A stretch of 64,000 nt of DNA from Paenibacillus naphthalenovorans (GTDB lineage Bacteria; Bacillota; Bacilli; Paenibacillales; NBRC-103111): NCBI RefSeq assembly GCF_900099895.1, contig NZ_FNDY01000008.1:1-64000 (forward strand), written 5' to 3'. The notes below the pieces were generated by a model. The model did not search any database and was not told the origin of the DNA. It saw nothing but the letters and a program-made list of their open reading frames with translations. Below, in pieces: positions 53,972-62,035 of this stretch (its first letter is position 1; the number at the start of each line of letters is the position of its first letter). A program made the position numbers and the translations under genes.

Positions 53972-54622
53972 CTAGTCATCCGACAATTCCTTTTCATAAA
54001 AAATGCGTATGATCCCGATCAACAGCAGCACAGAAAAGAATTGAATGACCGCAGTTTCGGCCTTCCAATAAAATATGGAGGATACGGTTAGGGTAATGAT
54101 CAACAGACCGGTACTCATGATAAAAAACATGGCTTTGTGAAAGCGGGGGTGAATGTGGTCTTTGCAGTTAATATGAAAGGGCACGAATGAAAAGCCGAGT
54201 CTGAATTTTTTAAGGATACAGGCGGCGGACAAATTCAGCAAGAACAAAGAAATGACGGGCATCGTCATGCTTTCCTGCGCGATCTTATAAAAATCTTCTG
54301 AAGTAAGCCGACTAATCATCAAGAAGAATCCCAGTTCCGTTGTAGTATCCACCAGATAGACCACTACACTAACGATCAAAGCGTATATAAAACGAAGTCT
54401 GAAAATCATGTAAAAGCATAAGATAACAAAAAGAGGCTGCAAAATTAAGCCTATGACTGAATGTGTCGTTTGGACAAAAACGGATATAAGCGTCAGTACA
54501 ACAGCGCTGACAACAATCTGTTTCCGGTATTCTTTAAGCCGCTGACGAAACACTGCCAAAGCTAACACAATCATCGACAGCCAACATATAAAAAATAAGG
54601 GAACTAAATATAACACCCTCAT
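53972..54622 (-). CDS. AgrC-like membrane sensor domain without a kinase (sensor 1)
   Basis: The protein has 216 residues with six TM helices (VPLFFICWLSMIVLALAVF, IVVSAVVLTLISVFV, IYALIVSVVVYLVDTTTELG and others). The chain ends RIFYEKELSDD, directly where an AgrC histidine kinase region would begin. It appears to be a divergent relative of the product of 52874-53608. The ATG at 54622 follows AAGGAAAG. It may be a receptor, a decoy or an integral-membrane regulator of LytTR proteins; which is unknown. Confidence 0.7.
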   Translation of the reverse strand: MRVLYLVPLFFICWLSMIVLALAVFRQRLKEYRKQIVVSAVVLTLISVFVQTTHSVIGLILQPLFVILCFYMIFRLRFIYALIVSVVVYLVDTTTELGFFLMISRLTSEDFYKIAQESMTMPVISLFLLNLSAACILKKFRLGFSFVPFHINCKDHIHPRFHKAMFFIMSTGLLIITLTVSSIFYWKAETAVIQFFSVLLLIGIIRIFYEKELSDD

Positions 54623-54869
54623 AATATACCAACTTTCCTTGGGTAGTTACTTGGACATTGTATTGAAGTAAGGATGCTCCAATGGTTTATGGCTCTCGCT
54701 ATATGCTTAGCGCCCAAACATGGAAAACAAGCCCGCAGCACATGATCGCGCAGACGGGCCAGTAGGCGGCGGTTGTATGAAGATTAAGATTCCAGATCAG
54801 GGCAGGGTAAACGTGTCCCGTGATGTCTCTCATCTTATGTCTGCCCATTGCTGCCAGCGCCAATTTAAG
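54623..54869. other. Gap between sensor 1 and the XRE-LytTR gene
   Basis: No supported gene. A 49-codon minus-strand ORF (54848-54699) has no ribosome binding site. The sequence GCTATATGCTTAGCG near 54698 forms a small inverted repeat, but no terminator was convincing. Confidence 0.4.
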
Positions 54870-55535
54870 TTAAATGTGTTTGTTGGCTGCGGAAAACGTC
54901 GGGGTGTTTCCGCTTTTGCCGAATGAAAATTCAAGGCTCTTCTCGGTATTGGCCGCTACTTTGCGGGCAATCAGGTCGTGATACTTTTTCTGCCGGATCG
55001 CAGAGATGGTTACGCGGGGGCCGGTGCCGTCTTCATGAAAAAAAAGCAGTCCCTTTCGTTCGTCATACTCGCGAATGTGATTTAGATTAACATACAGATC
55101 GGTATCCATTTTCTTGAAGTCGTTTTCTTCCAGTTCGTCTAAAAACGTGCTGAAATCCAGCAGCGAATCGATGCTATGGACAATGTTCGAGCCCTCTGTA
55201 TGATAAGTGATGTCCTTCCTGCCGATTTCGATAAAATACACGTGATTGAGATCCATATCCAATCGGTTGCCGTTGGATTGCGAATCGGTATCGCCGCCCG
55301 GCAGATGTCCCGCTTTGATCATCAATTCCGTATAAGAATAACCGTATGCAGCCGAGAGCTTCTTCAGCGTATCGGGCGAAGGGGTGATTTTGTCGTTGGT
55401 CGAACGGTTTCGTTCCAGTTCCAAATCTCTGATATAAGCATGAGAAAGACCGCTTTTCTTAGCCGCTTCTCTCAAAGACATGGATCCTCGAAGACCTTCA
55501 AGAAATTTTCCAAAATCAGGAATAGGACGTCCCAT
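54870..55535 (-). CDS. XRE helix-turn-helix plus LytTR-like regulator
   Basis: The protein has 221 residues. Residues 8-75 form an XRE domain (LRGSMSLREAAKKSGLSHAY, IRDLELERN, TLKKLSAAYGYSYTEL). Residues about 95-195 follow a LytTR-like pattern: HVYFIEIGRKDITYHTEGSN, DTDLYVNLNHIREYDERKG and TISAIRQKKYHDLIA. The segment NLNHIREYDERKGLLFF parallels NMNHVDRYDSKKGLVYL of the LytTR-GGDEF-EAL protein. It may bind DNA through two different modules. The ATG follows GAAAGGAG. It has its own promoter, divergent from the next gene. Confidence 0.78.
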   Translation of the reverse strand: MGRPIPDFGKFLEGLRGSMSLREAAKKSGLSHAYIRDLELERNRSTNDKITPSPDTLKKLSAAYGYSYTELMIKAGHLPGGDTDSQSNGNRLDMDLNHVYFIEIGRKDITYHTEGSNIVHSIDSLLDFSTFLDELEENDFKKMDTDLYVNLNHIREYDERKGLLFFHEDGTGPRVTISAIRQKKYHDLIARKVAANTEKSLEFSFGKSGNTPTFSAANKHI

Positions 55536-55591
55536 CCCGGTTCACTCCTTTCTAGTACTTAATTGTAATGGACAAATGCGGGAAAAGAAAT

Positions 55592-55620
55592 AGTTTTCTT
55601 TACATTGCGCCATCTGACAA
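55592..55620 (-). promoter_or_regulatory. Promoter of the XRE-LytTR gene
   Basis: On the minus strand TTGTCA (55615-55620) and AAAACT (55592-55597) are 17 bp apart. It resembles the sensor 2-agrBD promoter (same -35 hexamer and spacer). Confidence 0.45.
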
Positions 55621-55629
55621 AGTATCCCT

Positions 55630-55670
55630 TGACGGTTTGTAATATCGATACTACATTAGATGTAGCAGTC
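55630..55670 (+). promoter_or_regulatory. Promoter with palindrome at the -10 region
   Basis: TTGACG (about 55630-55635) and TACATT are 17 bp apart, with the palindrome CTACATTAGATGTAG over the -10 and start region. It is divergent from the XRE-LytTR promoter, and the palindrome could be bound by that regulator or another. Confidence 0.6.
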
Positions 55671-55699
55671 TTTTTCAGTGTGAAGGGGGAGAATCACTA

Positions 55700-56137
55700 T
55701 TGCGAGATAAAATAATGAGTCGTTGGAGTACATATGAACCCTTCCATGTACCATTTAACGGATATAAAATAGCCGACATCGTAATCACCAGCCACGCACA
55801 AAACCGGTGGTCCGAGCGTGTGGAAGACGAAAAGGGCGGAATTGAGCATATTTGCAGTTTTTTATGGAATAAATTGAAGTACGGCGGAATTCAACCGTAT
55901 TATGCGAATGAGAAGGACGTTTATCTCATTGACGAGGACCTGGTGATGGTATCAGAGTTTGTCGAAATAAAAGATGAGATCGACATTGCCGGCAACCCTT
56001 TGCACAAAATGATCGTAGTGACGTTTCTTGGCCGCGTCTCTCAAGACATTCAGCTTCGCGATTTGAAGGCGTATTATTCATGGCTTAGGCACAGCCGAAG
56101 AATGACTCTTGTGAAGAACGGAAGAAAGAAAAGATAA
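55700..56137 (+). CDS. Hypothetical protein
   Basis: The protein has 145 residues with a TTG start at 55700 behind GGGGGAGAA. It contains IADIVITSHAQNRWSERVED and a later block DVYLIDEDLVMVSEFVEIKD with beta-rich character; the C-terminus is very basic (HSRRMTLVKNGRKKR). The H-A-x-x-R-W pattern near the N-terminus recalls small DUF4258-like toxin folds only weakly. No TM segment. It is divergent from the XRE-LytTR gene with a palindromic promoter, so it may be a target. The function is unknown. Confidence 0.6.
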   Translation: MRDKIMSRWSTYEPFHVPFNGYKIADIVITSHAQNRWSERVEDEKGGIEHICSFLWNKLKYGGIQPYYANEKDVYLIDEDLVMVSEFVEIKDEIDIAGNPLHKMIVVTFLGRVSQDIQLRDLKAYYSWLRHSRRMTLVKNGRKKR

Positions 56138-56149
56138 TGAAAACCGGTG

Positions 56150-56183
56150 TTCAGAGGCCGGCCTGCTGGCCGGCCTTTTTTGG
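56150..56183 (+). terminator. Terminator
   Basis: GGCCGGCC repeats form a short, very GC-rich stem (AGGCCGGCC with GGCCGGCCT) followed by TTTTTTGG. Confidence 0.9.
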
Positions 56184-56218
56184 GGTATCTCTGCTTTTCG
56201 GTGTAGAGAAAGAACGGT

Positions 56219-56263
56219 GAAACCAGCGAGCTGTGCCTGAACGGGCCAGGCTCGCTGGTTTGT
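56219..56263 (+). terminator. Second hairpin before bdbC
   Basis: AAACCAGCGAGC and GCTCGCTGGTTT form a 12-bp perfect stem around an 18-nt loop, followed by GTTTCTG. It may be a further terminator for read-through. Confidence 0.65.
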
Positions 56264-56349
56264 TTCTGCGGAATGAGCGGACTTTCGTAAGATGGAACAC
56301 CTCCGCCGGTTCTGATATGATGAGATTAATAGAAGGGAGAGAAAGAGTT

Positions 56350-56778
56350 ATGAATTGGAGGAACACCATCCGCGAGAACGGGCTGCATCTTTCCTGGTTC
56401 GTGGCGTTGACCGCCACCCTCGGCAGCCTGTATTTTTCCGAAATTCTGCATTACATTCCATGCAAGCTCTGCTGGTATCAGCGTATTTTGATGTATCCGC
56501 TCGTCATTATCCTGGGCATTGCTGCCGTTCGCAAGGAACGACATATGTACATATATGCGCTCCCTATGTCCATTTGGGGCGCCGGCATCTCGCTTTATCA
56601 TTATTTGATGCAAAAAACATCATGGTTTACAAGCGGCGCGCAAGCCTGCGGTCCGATTCCATGCGATGTCGACTATGTGAATTATTTCGGATTTATCACC
56701 ATTCCTTTTATGGCATTAACCGCATTTGTAATCATTGCTGTTCTGCAGATTTTGATGTGGGCCGCAGAACGCAAATAA
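56350..56778 (+). CDS. bdbC: Thiol-disulfide oxidoreductase BdbC (DsbB-like)
   Basis: The protein has 142 residues with four TM helices. Catalytic cysteine pairs are present in IPCKLCWYQRILMYP and in ACGPIPCDVDYVNYFGF. The ATG at 56350 follows GGGAGAG. BdbC reoxidises an extracytoplasmic thiol oxidase (BdbD) with quinone. No bdbD is adjacent, unlike in many Bacilli, so the partner must be encoded elsewhere. Confidence 0.92.
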   Translation: MNWRNTIRENGLHLSWFVALTATLGSLYFSEILHYIPCKLCWYQRILMYPLVIILGIAAVRKERHMYIYALPMSIWGAGISLYHYLMQKTSWFTSGAQACGPIPCDVDYVNYFGFITIPFMALTAFVIIAVLQILMWAAERK

Positions 56779-56950
56779 AGGGCGCATTCGTGGAGAGCAG
56801 CGGGTTTGGGTTTTCTTTGGACAAGGGGTCTGTTAATATAGAATAACTTGTGCGGTTACAGTATACGCCAGGTACCAATTGTTTCCTTCATTCATAGACT
56901 GGAAAAGCATACATCGTTTCAACACACCAACATAAAGGAAGCGAAAACAC

Positions 56951-57760
56951 GTGCAGCAAGCGATAGCCATACTGGATTCAGGGGTTGGAGGATTGACCGT
57001 GGTCAAGGAGGTCATGCGTCAATTGCCGCAAGAAAAGATCATTTACTTCGGGGATACGGCCCGTACACCGTACGGCCCGCGGCCTGCGGAAGAGGTATTG
57101 ATTTTTACCCGCCAGATTGTCGATTATTTGCTTCAATTTCATCCCAAAATGATTGTTATCGCCTGCAATACGGCAACGGCGGTAGCTCTTGAAGAGATTC
57201 GCAGCAGACTGCCGATCCCCGTCGTCGGTGTGATTCATCCGGGGGCCCGGGCAGCGATCAAAACGAGCAGGAATTTGAGAGTCGGGGTCATCGGTACCGA
57301 AGGCACCATCAAAAGTCGTGCTTACGAGTACGCTCTCCGCCAAATATCGCCGCAAATTCAGGTAATCTGCCAGGCTTGCCCATCGTTCGTACCGCTGGTG
57401 GAGCAGGGTCTGTTCCATGCTGAAGAGACGCGGAAGGTTGTGGCGGATACATTATCCGAGCTGAGGAAGAAGCCTATAGACTGTTTGATCTTAGGTTGTA
57501 CGCACTATCCTTTTCTTTCCGATATCATCTCCCAGGTTATGGGACCCAACGTGACTCTGATCAGTTCTGCGGACGAAACGGCCAGAGAAATCAGCACGAT
57601 CTTGTATCATAAGGGGAAACTTGCGACCACGGGTACCGTACCCGTACATCAGTTCTTTTGCAGCGGCGACCCGGTATTGTTCAGGAAGATCGCCCAATCA
57701 TGGCTGAACGAGCATATTAAAGTAACGCCTGTGGTTTGGCAGGTTCCGAATATTATCTAA
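56951..57760 (+). CDS. murI: Glutamate racemase
   Basis: The protein has 269 residues with a GTG start behind AAGGAAG. Racemase motifs are AILDSGVGGLTVVKEV, YFGDTARTPYGPR, VIACNTATAVALEEIR and the second catalytic Cys in CLILGCTHYPFL. It provides D-glutamate for peptidoglycan. The following gene encodes a peptidase of the family that cleaves gamma-D-glutamyl bonds, though co-regulation is not evident. Confidence 0.96.
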   Translation: MQQAIAILDSGVGGLTVVKEVMRQLPQEKIIYFGDTARTPYGPRPAEEVLIFTRQIVDYLLQFHPKMIVIACNTATAVALEEIRSRLPIPVVGVIHPGARAAIKTSRNLRVGVIGTEGTIKSRAYEYALRQISPQIQVICQACPSFVPLVEQGLFHAEETRKVVADTLSELRKKPIDCLILGCTHYPFLSDIISQVMGPNVTLISSADETAREISTILYHKGKLATTGTVPVHQFFCSGDPVLFRKIAQSWLNEHIKVTPVVWQVPNII

Positions 57761-57837
57761 TTCCCGTTCATATGCATTAGCTAGGCTATCGGCCCTTTAT
57801 AAGCGGATAGGCATTTGAACTTGAAGGGGGAAATGAG

Positions 57838-58908
57838 ATGATATTCCCTTATACGGTGCGGTATGGAAAACCGTTATTCCGGTTGGCCGCGAGGAAAGGC
57901 GGGAACGTGGCGGACCGGATCGCGGCAAATCCGGGCGGTGATCCGCATCGCCCTTGTATCTGTATCGGACAAACCGTTGCTGTGGCGCCTGGCAGGACGA
58001 TGGAAGCCGTGGATACGGCCAACCCCTATGATTATGAGCGCATGATGGAGGATTTGGGGCTCTTGAAGCAAAGGTATCCGTTCCTGGCGGTCGAATCGAT
58101 CGGCCGGAGTGTGCTTGGAAAGACCATTCCCTCCATCCGTATCGGATCAGGACCCGCGGAGGTGCACTACAACGGTTCATTTCATGCGAATGAATGGATT
58201 ACAAGCCTGCTGTTGATGAAGTTCATTGAGGACTACGCTTCAGCCTATGTGAATGGTGCGCCGCTTGGAGCATGGGATGTACGGCCGCTGTTCGAACAAA
58301 CGTCGCTTTGGATCGTACCTATGGTGAATCCGGACGGAGTGGAGCTTGTCTTGCGGGGCCTTTCAAGGGAAAACCCCTATTACAGGCAGCTGATGGAATG
58401 GAACTGCGGATTGCAGGATTTCTCGGGCTGGAAGGCCAACATCCGCGGCGTTGATCTCAATGACCAGTTCCCCGCGCACTGGGAGATCGAGCGCGACCGC
58501 CGCGGCATACCCGGGCCGGGCCCGCGGGATTATACCGGTATGGCTCCCCTGTCGGAACCGGAAGCTTTGGCGATGGCGGAATTTACGAAAAGCCGTAACT
58601 TTCAACTCGTCGCGGCGCTGCATACTCAGGGGAAAGAAATCTATTGGAATTACCGCGATCTGGAGCCCCGTGAATCGGAAGCGATAGCATGCCGATTGGC
58701 CAGCGTGAGCGGATATGAAGCGGTTAAGCTCCATGATAGTGATGCGGGATACAAGGATTGGTTTATTCAAGAGTTTCGGCGTCCCGGCTTCACTGTGGAA
58801 GCCGGCCTCGGGGTTAACCCGCTGCCCGTTTCACAGTTTGGGGAAATGTATCGCGAAATCGCTCCTTTACTTCTGGAGGGGCTGGCGTCGGTTTCCATCA
58901 AATCGTAA
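57838..58908 (+). CDS. M14-family carboxypeptidase with N-terminal LysM-like region
   Basis: The protein has 356 residues. Residues about 4-52 (YTVRYGKPLFRLAARKG then GGDPHRPCICIGQTVAVAPG) look like a LysM domain. The M14 zinc peptidase follows: zinc ligands in FHANEW and in AALHTQGKE, the PMVNPDGVEL motif and a terminal FTVEAGLG with the catalytic Glu. Related enzymes (YqgT and sporulation endopeptidase I types) cleave gamma-D-Glu-diaminopimelate bonds. No signal peptide is visible, so it may act in the mother cell or spore. Start at the ATG after GAAGGGGG. Confidence 0.9.
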   Translation: MIFPYTVRYGKPLFRLAARKGGNVADRIAANPGGDPHRPCICIGQTVAVAPGRTMEAVDTANPYDYERMMEDLGLLKQRYPFLAVESIGRSVLGKTIPSIRIGSGPAEVHYNGSFHANEWITSLLLMKFIEDYASAYVNGAPLGAWDVRPLFEQTSLWIVPMVNPDGVELVLRGLSRENPYYRQLMEWNCGLQDFSGWKANIRGVDLNDQFPAHWEIERDRRGIPGPGPRDYTGMAPLSEPEALAMAEFTKSRNFQLVAALHTQGKEIYWNYRDLEPRESEAIACRLASVSGYEAVKLHDSDAGYKDWFIQEFRRPGFTVEAGLGVNPLPVSQFGEMYREIAPLLLEGLASVSIKS

Positions 58909-59062
58909 ATGACAAATCCTATCCTTTCGTCAAGGGGCAAGCCGGCTCTGTTATGACAGATGCCGGCTCGTCTTTTTTTGCTGCATGCTGTTGGGGTGAA
59001 TGCCGGGCATTTGGTGTATAATGGAATATAGAGCTGGAAGAGCACTAGGAGGAGAGAGCATC

Positions 59063-59296
59063 ATGTGGAGACGATTATTATCGGTAAGGCGCTGGGCGCA
59101 TGTGTTCCGCCGGATTGTGCCGCTTCTGCGCTCTTCGCGAATTCCTTTCCGTGAGAAGCTGTTGTTCGCCGTTCCGGCGCTGGTGTATTGGATCATACCT
59201 GACGTGCTGCCGGCGCTGCCTATTGACGATGTGGCCGTCATCATGCTGCTGATGAACTGGTTCACCGAACGGGCAGAGCGCAAATATGGCGCCTAA
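59063..59296 (+). CDS. DUF1232-type small membrane protein
   Basis: The protein has 77 residues with the ATG at 59063 behind TAGGAGGAGAG. The basic N-terminus leads to LFAVPALVYWIIPDVLPALP and IDDVAVIMLLMNWF, the DUF1232 helical-hairpin signature (Tyr-x-x-x-Pro-Asp, Pro-x-Asp-Asp). Family function is unknown. A strong terminator follows. Confidence 0.78.
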   Translation: MWRRLLSVRRWAHVFRRIVPLLRSSRIPFREKLLFAVPALVYWIIPDVLPALPIDDVAVIMLLMNWFTERAERKYGA

Positions 59297-59336
59297 CCGG
59301 CAAGAGCCGCCCAAGCGGGCGGCTCTTGCCGTTATG
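59297..59336. terminator. Terminator
   Basis: CGGCAAGAGCCGCCC and GGGCGGCTCTTGCCG form a 15-bp perfect stem with a 5-nt loop between convergent genes; only TT follows. Confidence 0.85.
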
Positions 59337-59337
59337 C

Positions 59338-60447
59338 CTAACGGGAGGCACCGGGGTCTTGTTCATATTCTTCAGCAGGCATGCGAATCCATCTTTTCAA
59401 GTATCCCTGCTCATACAGCGCTTTAATCAGAATGATCAGAATCGGCGATAAAATCAAACCCGCGACCCCAAAAAGCGAAAGTGAAATGATGATAAACGCC
59501 AGCATGGTAAAGGCCGATACGCCGAGCGAATCACCAGTAATTTTGGGCTCAAGGATTTGTCTCGTTGTAATGACAACGGCAAGCAGCACCGACAGCCAGA
59601 TCCCCAGCGTTGTTTGTCCGACGATGAACAGGTAGATGATCCACGGGATAAACAGCGTAGATACGCCGAGAAGCGGCAGCACGTCAAATACCGCCGATAA
59701 AAGTGCGATGGAGAAAGCGTTCTTCACATCCAACAAGAGCAGCGATATGAAAACGACGATAAACGTCAGCGTGATCAGCTTGGCCTGTGCCTTGATGTAG
59801 GTGACGATTCCCTTCAATACGTTTTCGCGCAGAAAATGGAACGCCTTTTTAAAGGTTTTGGGCGTTTTCTCTTCAGCCATACGCTTCCATGATTCGATTT
59901 CGATGCTTAAGAAATAGGCCAAAATGATCCCGATGGCGAAATTAATCAAAAAGGTTGAAACCGAGGTTAATGCCGTAAAAGTTCCCGTAAGAAAACCGGT
60001 GACGAATTGGGTTATTTTACCGGTGATGACCGTCGAATATTCTTTGGCCTGTTCAATCAGATCCTGGATAGGCAGCGGACCCAGGTAATTCTGAAGAGCT
60101 TCGGACCGCTGAATGATTTCCCTTTCCATGACGGCCGTATATTCGGGAAACTTATCTTTAAGGTGTAAAATCTGCGTTGTAAAAATGGCGCCGAGTCCGG
60201 TAATCGCCCCAAGGATAACCAGAATAAACAAAATGGTCGAGATGCCGGAAGCAATCGATTTCTTGAGCCCTCTGCGGTGCAGAAATTTCGCGAGCGGCTC
60301 GATAATCATGTAAATGACGAACGAAAAGAAAATCGGCGTGGCGATCCGATACAAGAGACTGAAGATGTACATAAACAAATACACCGTCAAAATCAGGAGC
60401 GCAATATCGAAGATGGTTTTGTAATATTTGCGGTAAAAACTAATCAT
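59338..60447 (-). CDS. AI-2E family transporter (YdbI/TqsA-like permease)
   Basis: The protein has 369 residues with the ATG at 60447 (MISFYRKYYK) behind GAGGTGACCG. About seven to eight TM helices surround a periplasmic loop. Family motifs are FSFVIYMIIEPLAKFLHRRG, ALLSAVFDVLPLLGVSTLFI and QILEPKITGDSLGVSAFTML. Members export AI-2 or act as Na+/H+ antiporters. The substrate is not known from sequence. It overlaps the promoter side of the HxlR gene by a 19-bp gap. Confidence 0.9.
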   Translation of the reverse strand: MISFYRKYYKTIFDIALLILTVYLFMYIFSLLYRIATPIFFSFVIYMIIEPLAKFLHRRGLKKSIASGISTILFILVILGAITGLGAIFTTQILHLKDKFPEYTAVMEREIIQRSEALQNYLGPLPIQDLIEQAKEYSTVITGKITQFVTGFLTGTFTALTSVSTFLINFAIGIILAYFLSIEIESWKRMAEEKTPKTFKKAFHFLRENVLKGIVTYIKAQAKLITLTFIVVFISLLLLDVKNAFSIALLSAVFDVLPLLGVSTLFIPWIIYLFIVGQTTLGIWLSVLLAVVITTRQILEPKITGDSLGVSAFTMLAFIIISLSLFGVAGLILSPILIILIKALYEQGYLKRWIRMPAEEYEQDPGASR

Positions 60448-60466
60448 TCGGTCACCTCGGACTTCG

Positions 60467-60850
60467 TCAATCCTCTGCGGCTTGCGCACACCATTTGGCG
60501 GCCCAGAGCTTCATCTCTTTTAACATGCGGTGCAAATCCTTGCCTTTGGGTGTAAGCTTGTACTCCACGGTAACAGGAACCGTCGGATAGGCGGTCCGTT
60601 CCAATACGCCGTTGTCCTCCAGGTGACGAAGCGTGTCCGTTAACGATTTGGGGCTGACGGATTTGATTTTGCGCTGAAGCTCGCCAAACCGTTTGGTACC
60701 GCCGAACAATTCGCGAATGACGAGAAATGACCATTTGCCTCCGATAACATCGAGCGCTTTTTCGATGGAGCACTCGATATGAACCGGCTTCACCGGAATA
60801 GAACTGCTGGACTGACGCTGTTTGAGCTGCTCGTTTTCCCGCATGGACAT
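60467..60850 (-). CDS. HxlR-family winged-helix regulator
   Basis: The protein has 127 residues with the ATG at 60850 (MSMRENEQLKQ) behind GGAAAGGATGAG; an upstream extension to 60991 lacks a ribosome binding site. HxlR features are CSIEKALDVIGGKWSFLVIREL, LQRKIKSVSPKSLTDTLRHL and VEYKLTPKGKDLH, with the typical N-terminal Cys. It lies 19 bp upstream of the AI-2E permease gene in the same orientation, so it may regulate that gene. Confidence 0.9.
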   Translation of the reverse strand: MSMRENEQLKQRQSSSSIPVKPVHIECSIEKALDVIGGKWSFLVIRELFGGTKRFGELQRKIKSVSPKSLTDTLRHLEDNGVLERTAYPTVPVTVEYKLTPKGKDLHRMLKEMKLWAAKWCAQAAED

Positions 60851-61155
60851 GGTTCTCATCCTTTCCGTATGGCTATGTCTGTGTAGATGCCGAGAGGCAG
60901 TAACCTTGTGGTAAGTAATGATAGGAAAATGTAATAATATCCGAATTTTTTCACTCCTTTCCATTTTATATAACAAGCCGTAGAATAGCAAATGCAGCGG
61001 CGATACCGTTTGATAGGGAGAAAGCGCGTATGAAAAGGGTGAAGCCGGTTCCCGGCTGGACGCAGCAGCGTGAGATCATGATACGTGAAAGTTGCTTTCA
61101 CCACCAAGTTTCTATACAATAAGGTGAAAACGATAAGTGCTGGGAGATGGAAATC

Positions 61156-61458
61156 ATGAAATGCAAAATTTCGCGCAATGCCGCCAAAGTGCTTTTGGCC
61201 GAAATAGAGAAAGAGGAAGACAAAGAATTGAAGCTCCGCGTATACGTGACGCATTCGCACGGAGATCATGCGCATTACGGTATGAAATTGGACAAGCCTA
61301 CGGAAAACGATGTCGTCGTCTCGACCGACAAAGGCATCGATGTGATTCTTCAGAAGGACGAGCCGTTTTTGGACGGTATTCGCATCGATTACTTCTATGT
61401 GCCTGAGGAAGGCTTTTCGGTGACCAATCCGGGCAAAGGCAACCACGGCGACCACTGA
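61156..61458 (+). CDS. HesB-like (A-type) Fe-S cluster-related protein
   Basis: The protein has 100 residues with the ATG at 61156 and GGGAG about 9 nt upstream. The HesB-like beta fold is seen in KCKISRNAAKVLLAEIEKE, LRVYVTHSHGDHAHYGMKLD and VVVSTDKGIDVIL. The C-terminal CxC pair of true scaffold proteins is missing; instead the tail reads NPGKGNHGDH, rich in His. It resembles short HesB/YneR-type proteins of Bacilli with no proven role in cluster transfer. It may bind metal through His. Confidence 0.78.
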   Translation: MKCKISRNAAKVLLAEIEKEEDKELKLRVYVTHSHGDHAHYGMKLDKPTENDVVVSTDKGIDVILQKDEPFLDGIRIDYFYVPEEGFSVTNPGKGNHGDH

Positions 61459-61509
61459 TTGTTTAGCGGGTTCCGCAATGGGTTAATGCAATAGAAAGGA
61501 AGCCCCCGT

Positions 61510-61731
61510 ATGGCCAACGATATACGTATTTGCGATAAATGCAAGCATATGAGATTAAAAACGGCTTTGCCCAAGCTGCAGAAGCTGGCCCCCGACGCAG
61601 AAATCAAGGTGGGGTGCAAATCGTACTGCGGGCCCTGTTCGCGCTTTGCCTTCATCTTCGTCAATGGCCGGTACGTTACCGGCAAGACGGAGGACGAAGC
61701 GATCGAAAAGGCCAGTAAATATGTGAAGTGA
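61510..61731 (+). CDS. yuzB: YuzB-like DUF1450 protein
   Basis: The protein has 73 residues. The conserved cysteines are in IRICDKCKHMRLKTALPKL and VGCKSYCGPCSRFAFIFVNG, typical of the DUF1450/YuzB family; a short helix (TEDEAIEKASKYV) ends the chain. The fold may carry an Fe-S cluster or zinc, but the function is unknown. It lies 51 bp after the HesB-like gene in the same orientation. Confidence 0.85.
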   Translation: MANDIRICDKCKHMRLKTALPKLQKLAPDAEIKVGCKSYCGPCSRFAFIFVNGRYVTGKTEDEAIEKASKYVK

Positions 61732-61734
61732 CTT

Positions 61735-62035
61735 CATAGCGGATACCTACGCGCTTATGTTCAGGTCAGGTCCTGACCGCAGGTTGCTGCGGGTTTATAA
61801 GCGTTCGGAGTCCGCTTTTTTTCTTTATCATCCGTCTTTTTAAGGAGTTAAGTACCTCATCATTTTGGCCCGTATCGGTTCCTTATAGGAGAAATTGGGC
61901 TGTTATATATTGAAAATAGTTCCAAAGACTCAATGTATTTGGTGAAAATAGGAATTTTGAATTATGTATCTCTTAGGTCTTATCTTTTATTCTTAAGGAA
62001 ATGAAGTTTATTTGAAGACATTTTTCGAGCAAACT
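61735..62035. other. Intergenic region upstream of the riboswitch
   Basis: About 300 bp of AT-rich DNA without an ORF. An AGGTCAGGTCCTGACC inverted repeat lies near 61763. The segment should contain the promoter for the riboswitch transcript, but no -35/-10 pair is convincing. Confidence 0.4.

Noticed and set aside
54699-54848. 49-codon minus-strand ORF between XRE-LytTR and sensor 1
   Set aside because: A hydrophobic C-terminus made it tempting as a second signal peptide, but there is no ribosome binding site and no AgrD-type tail.
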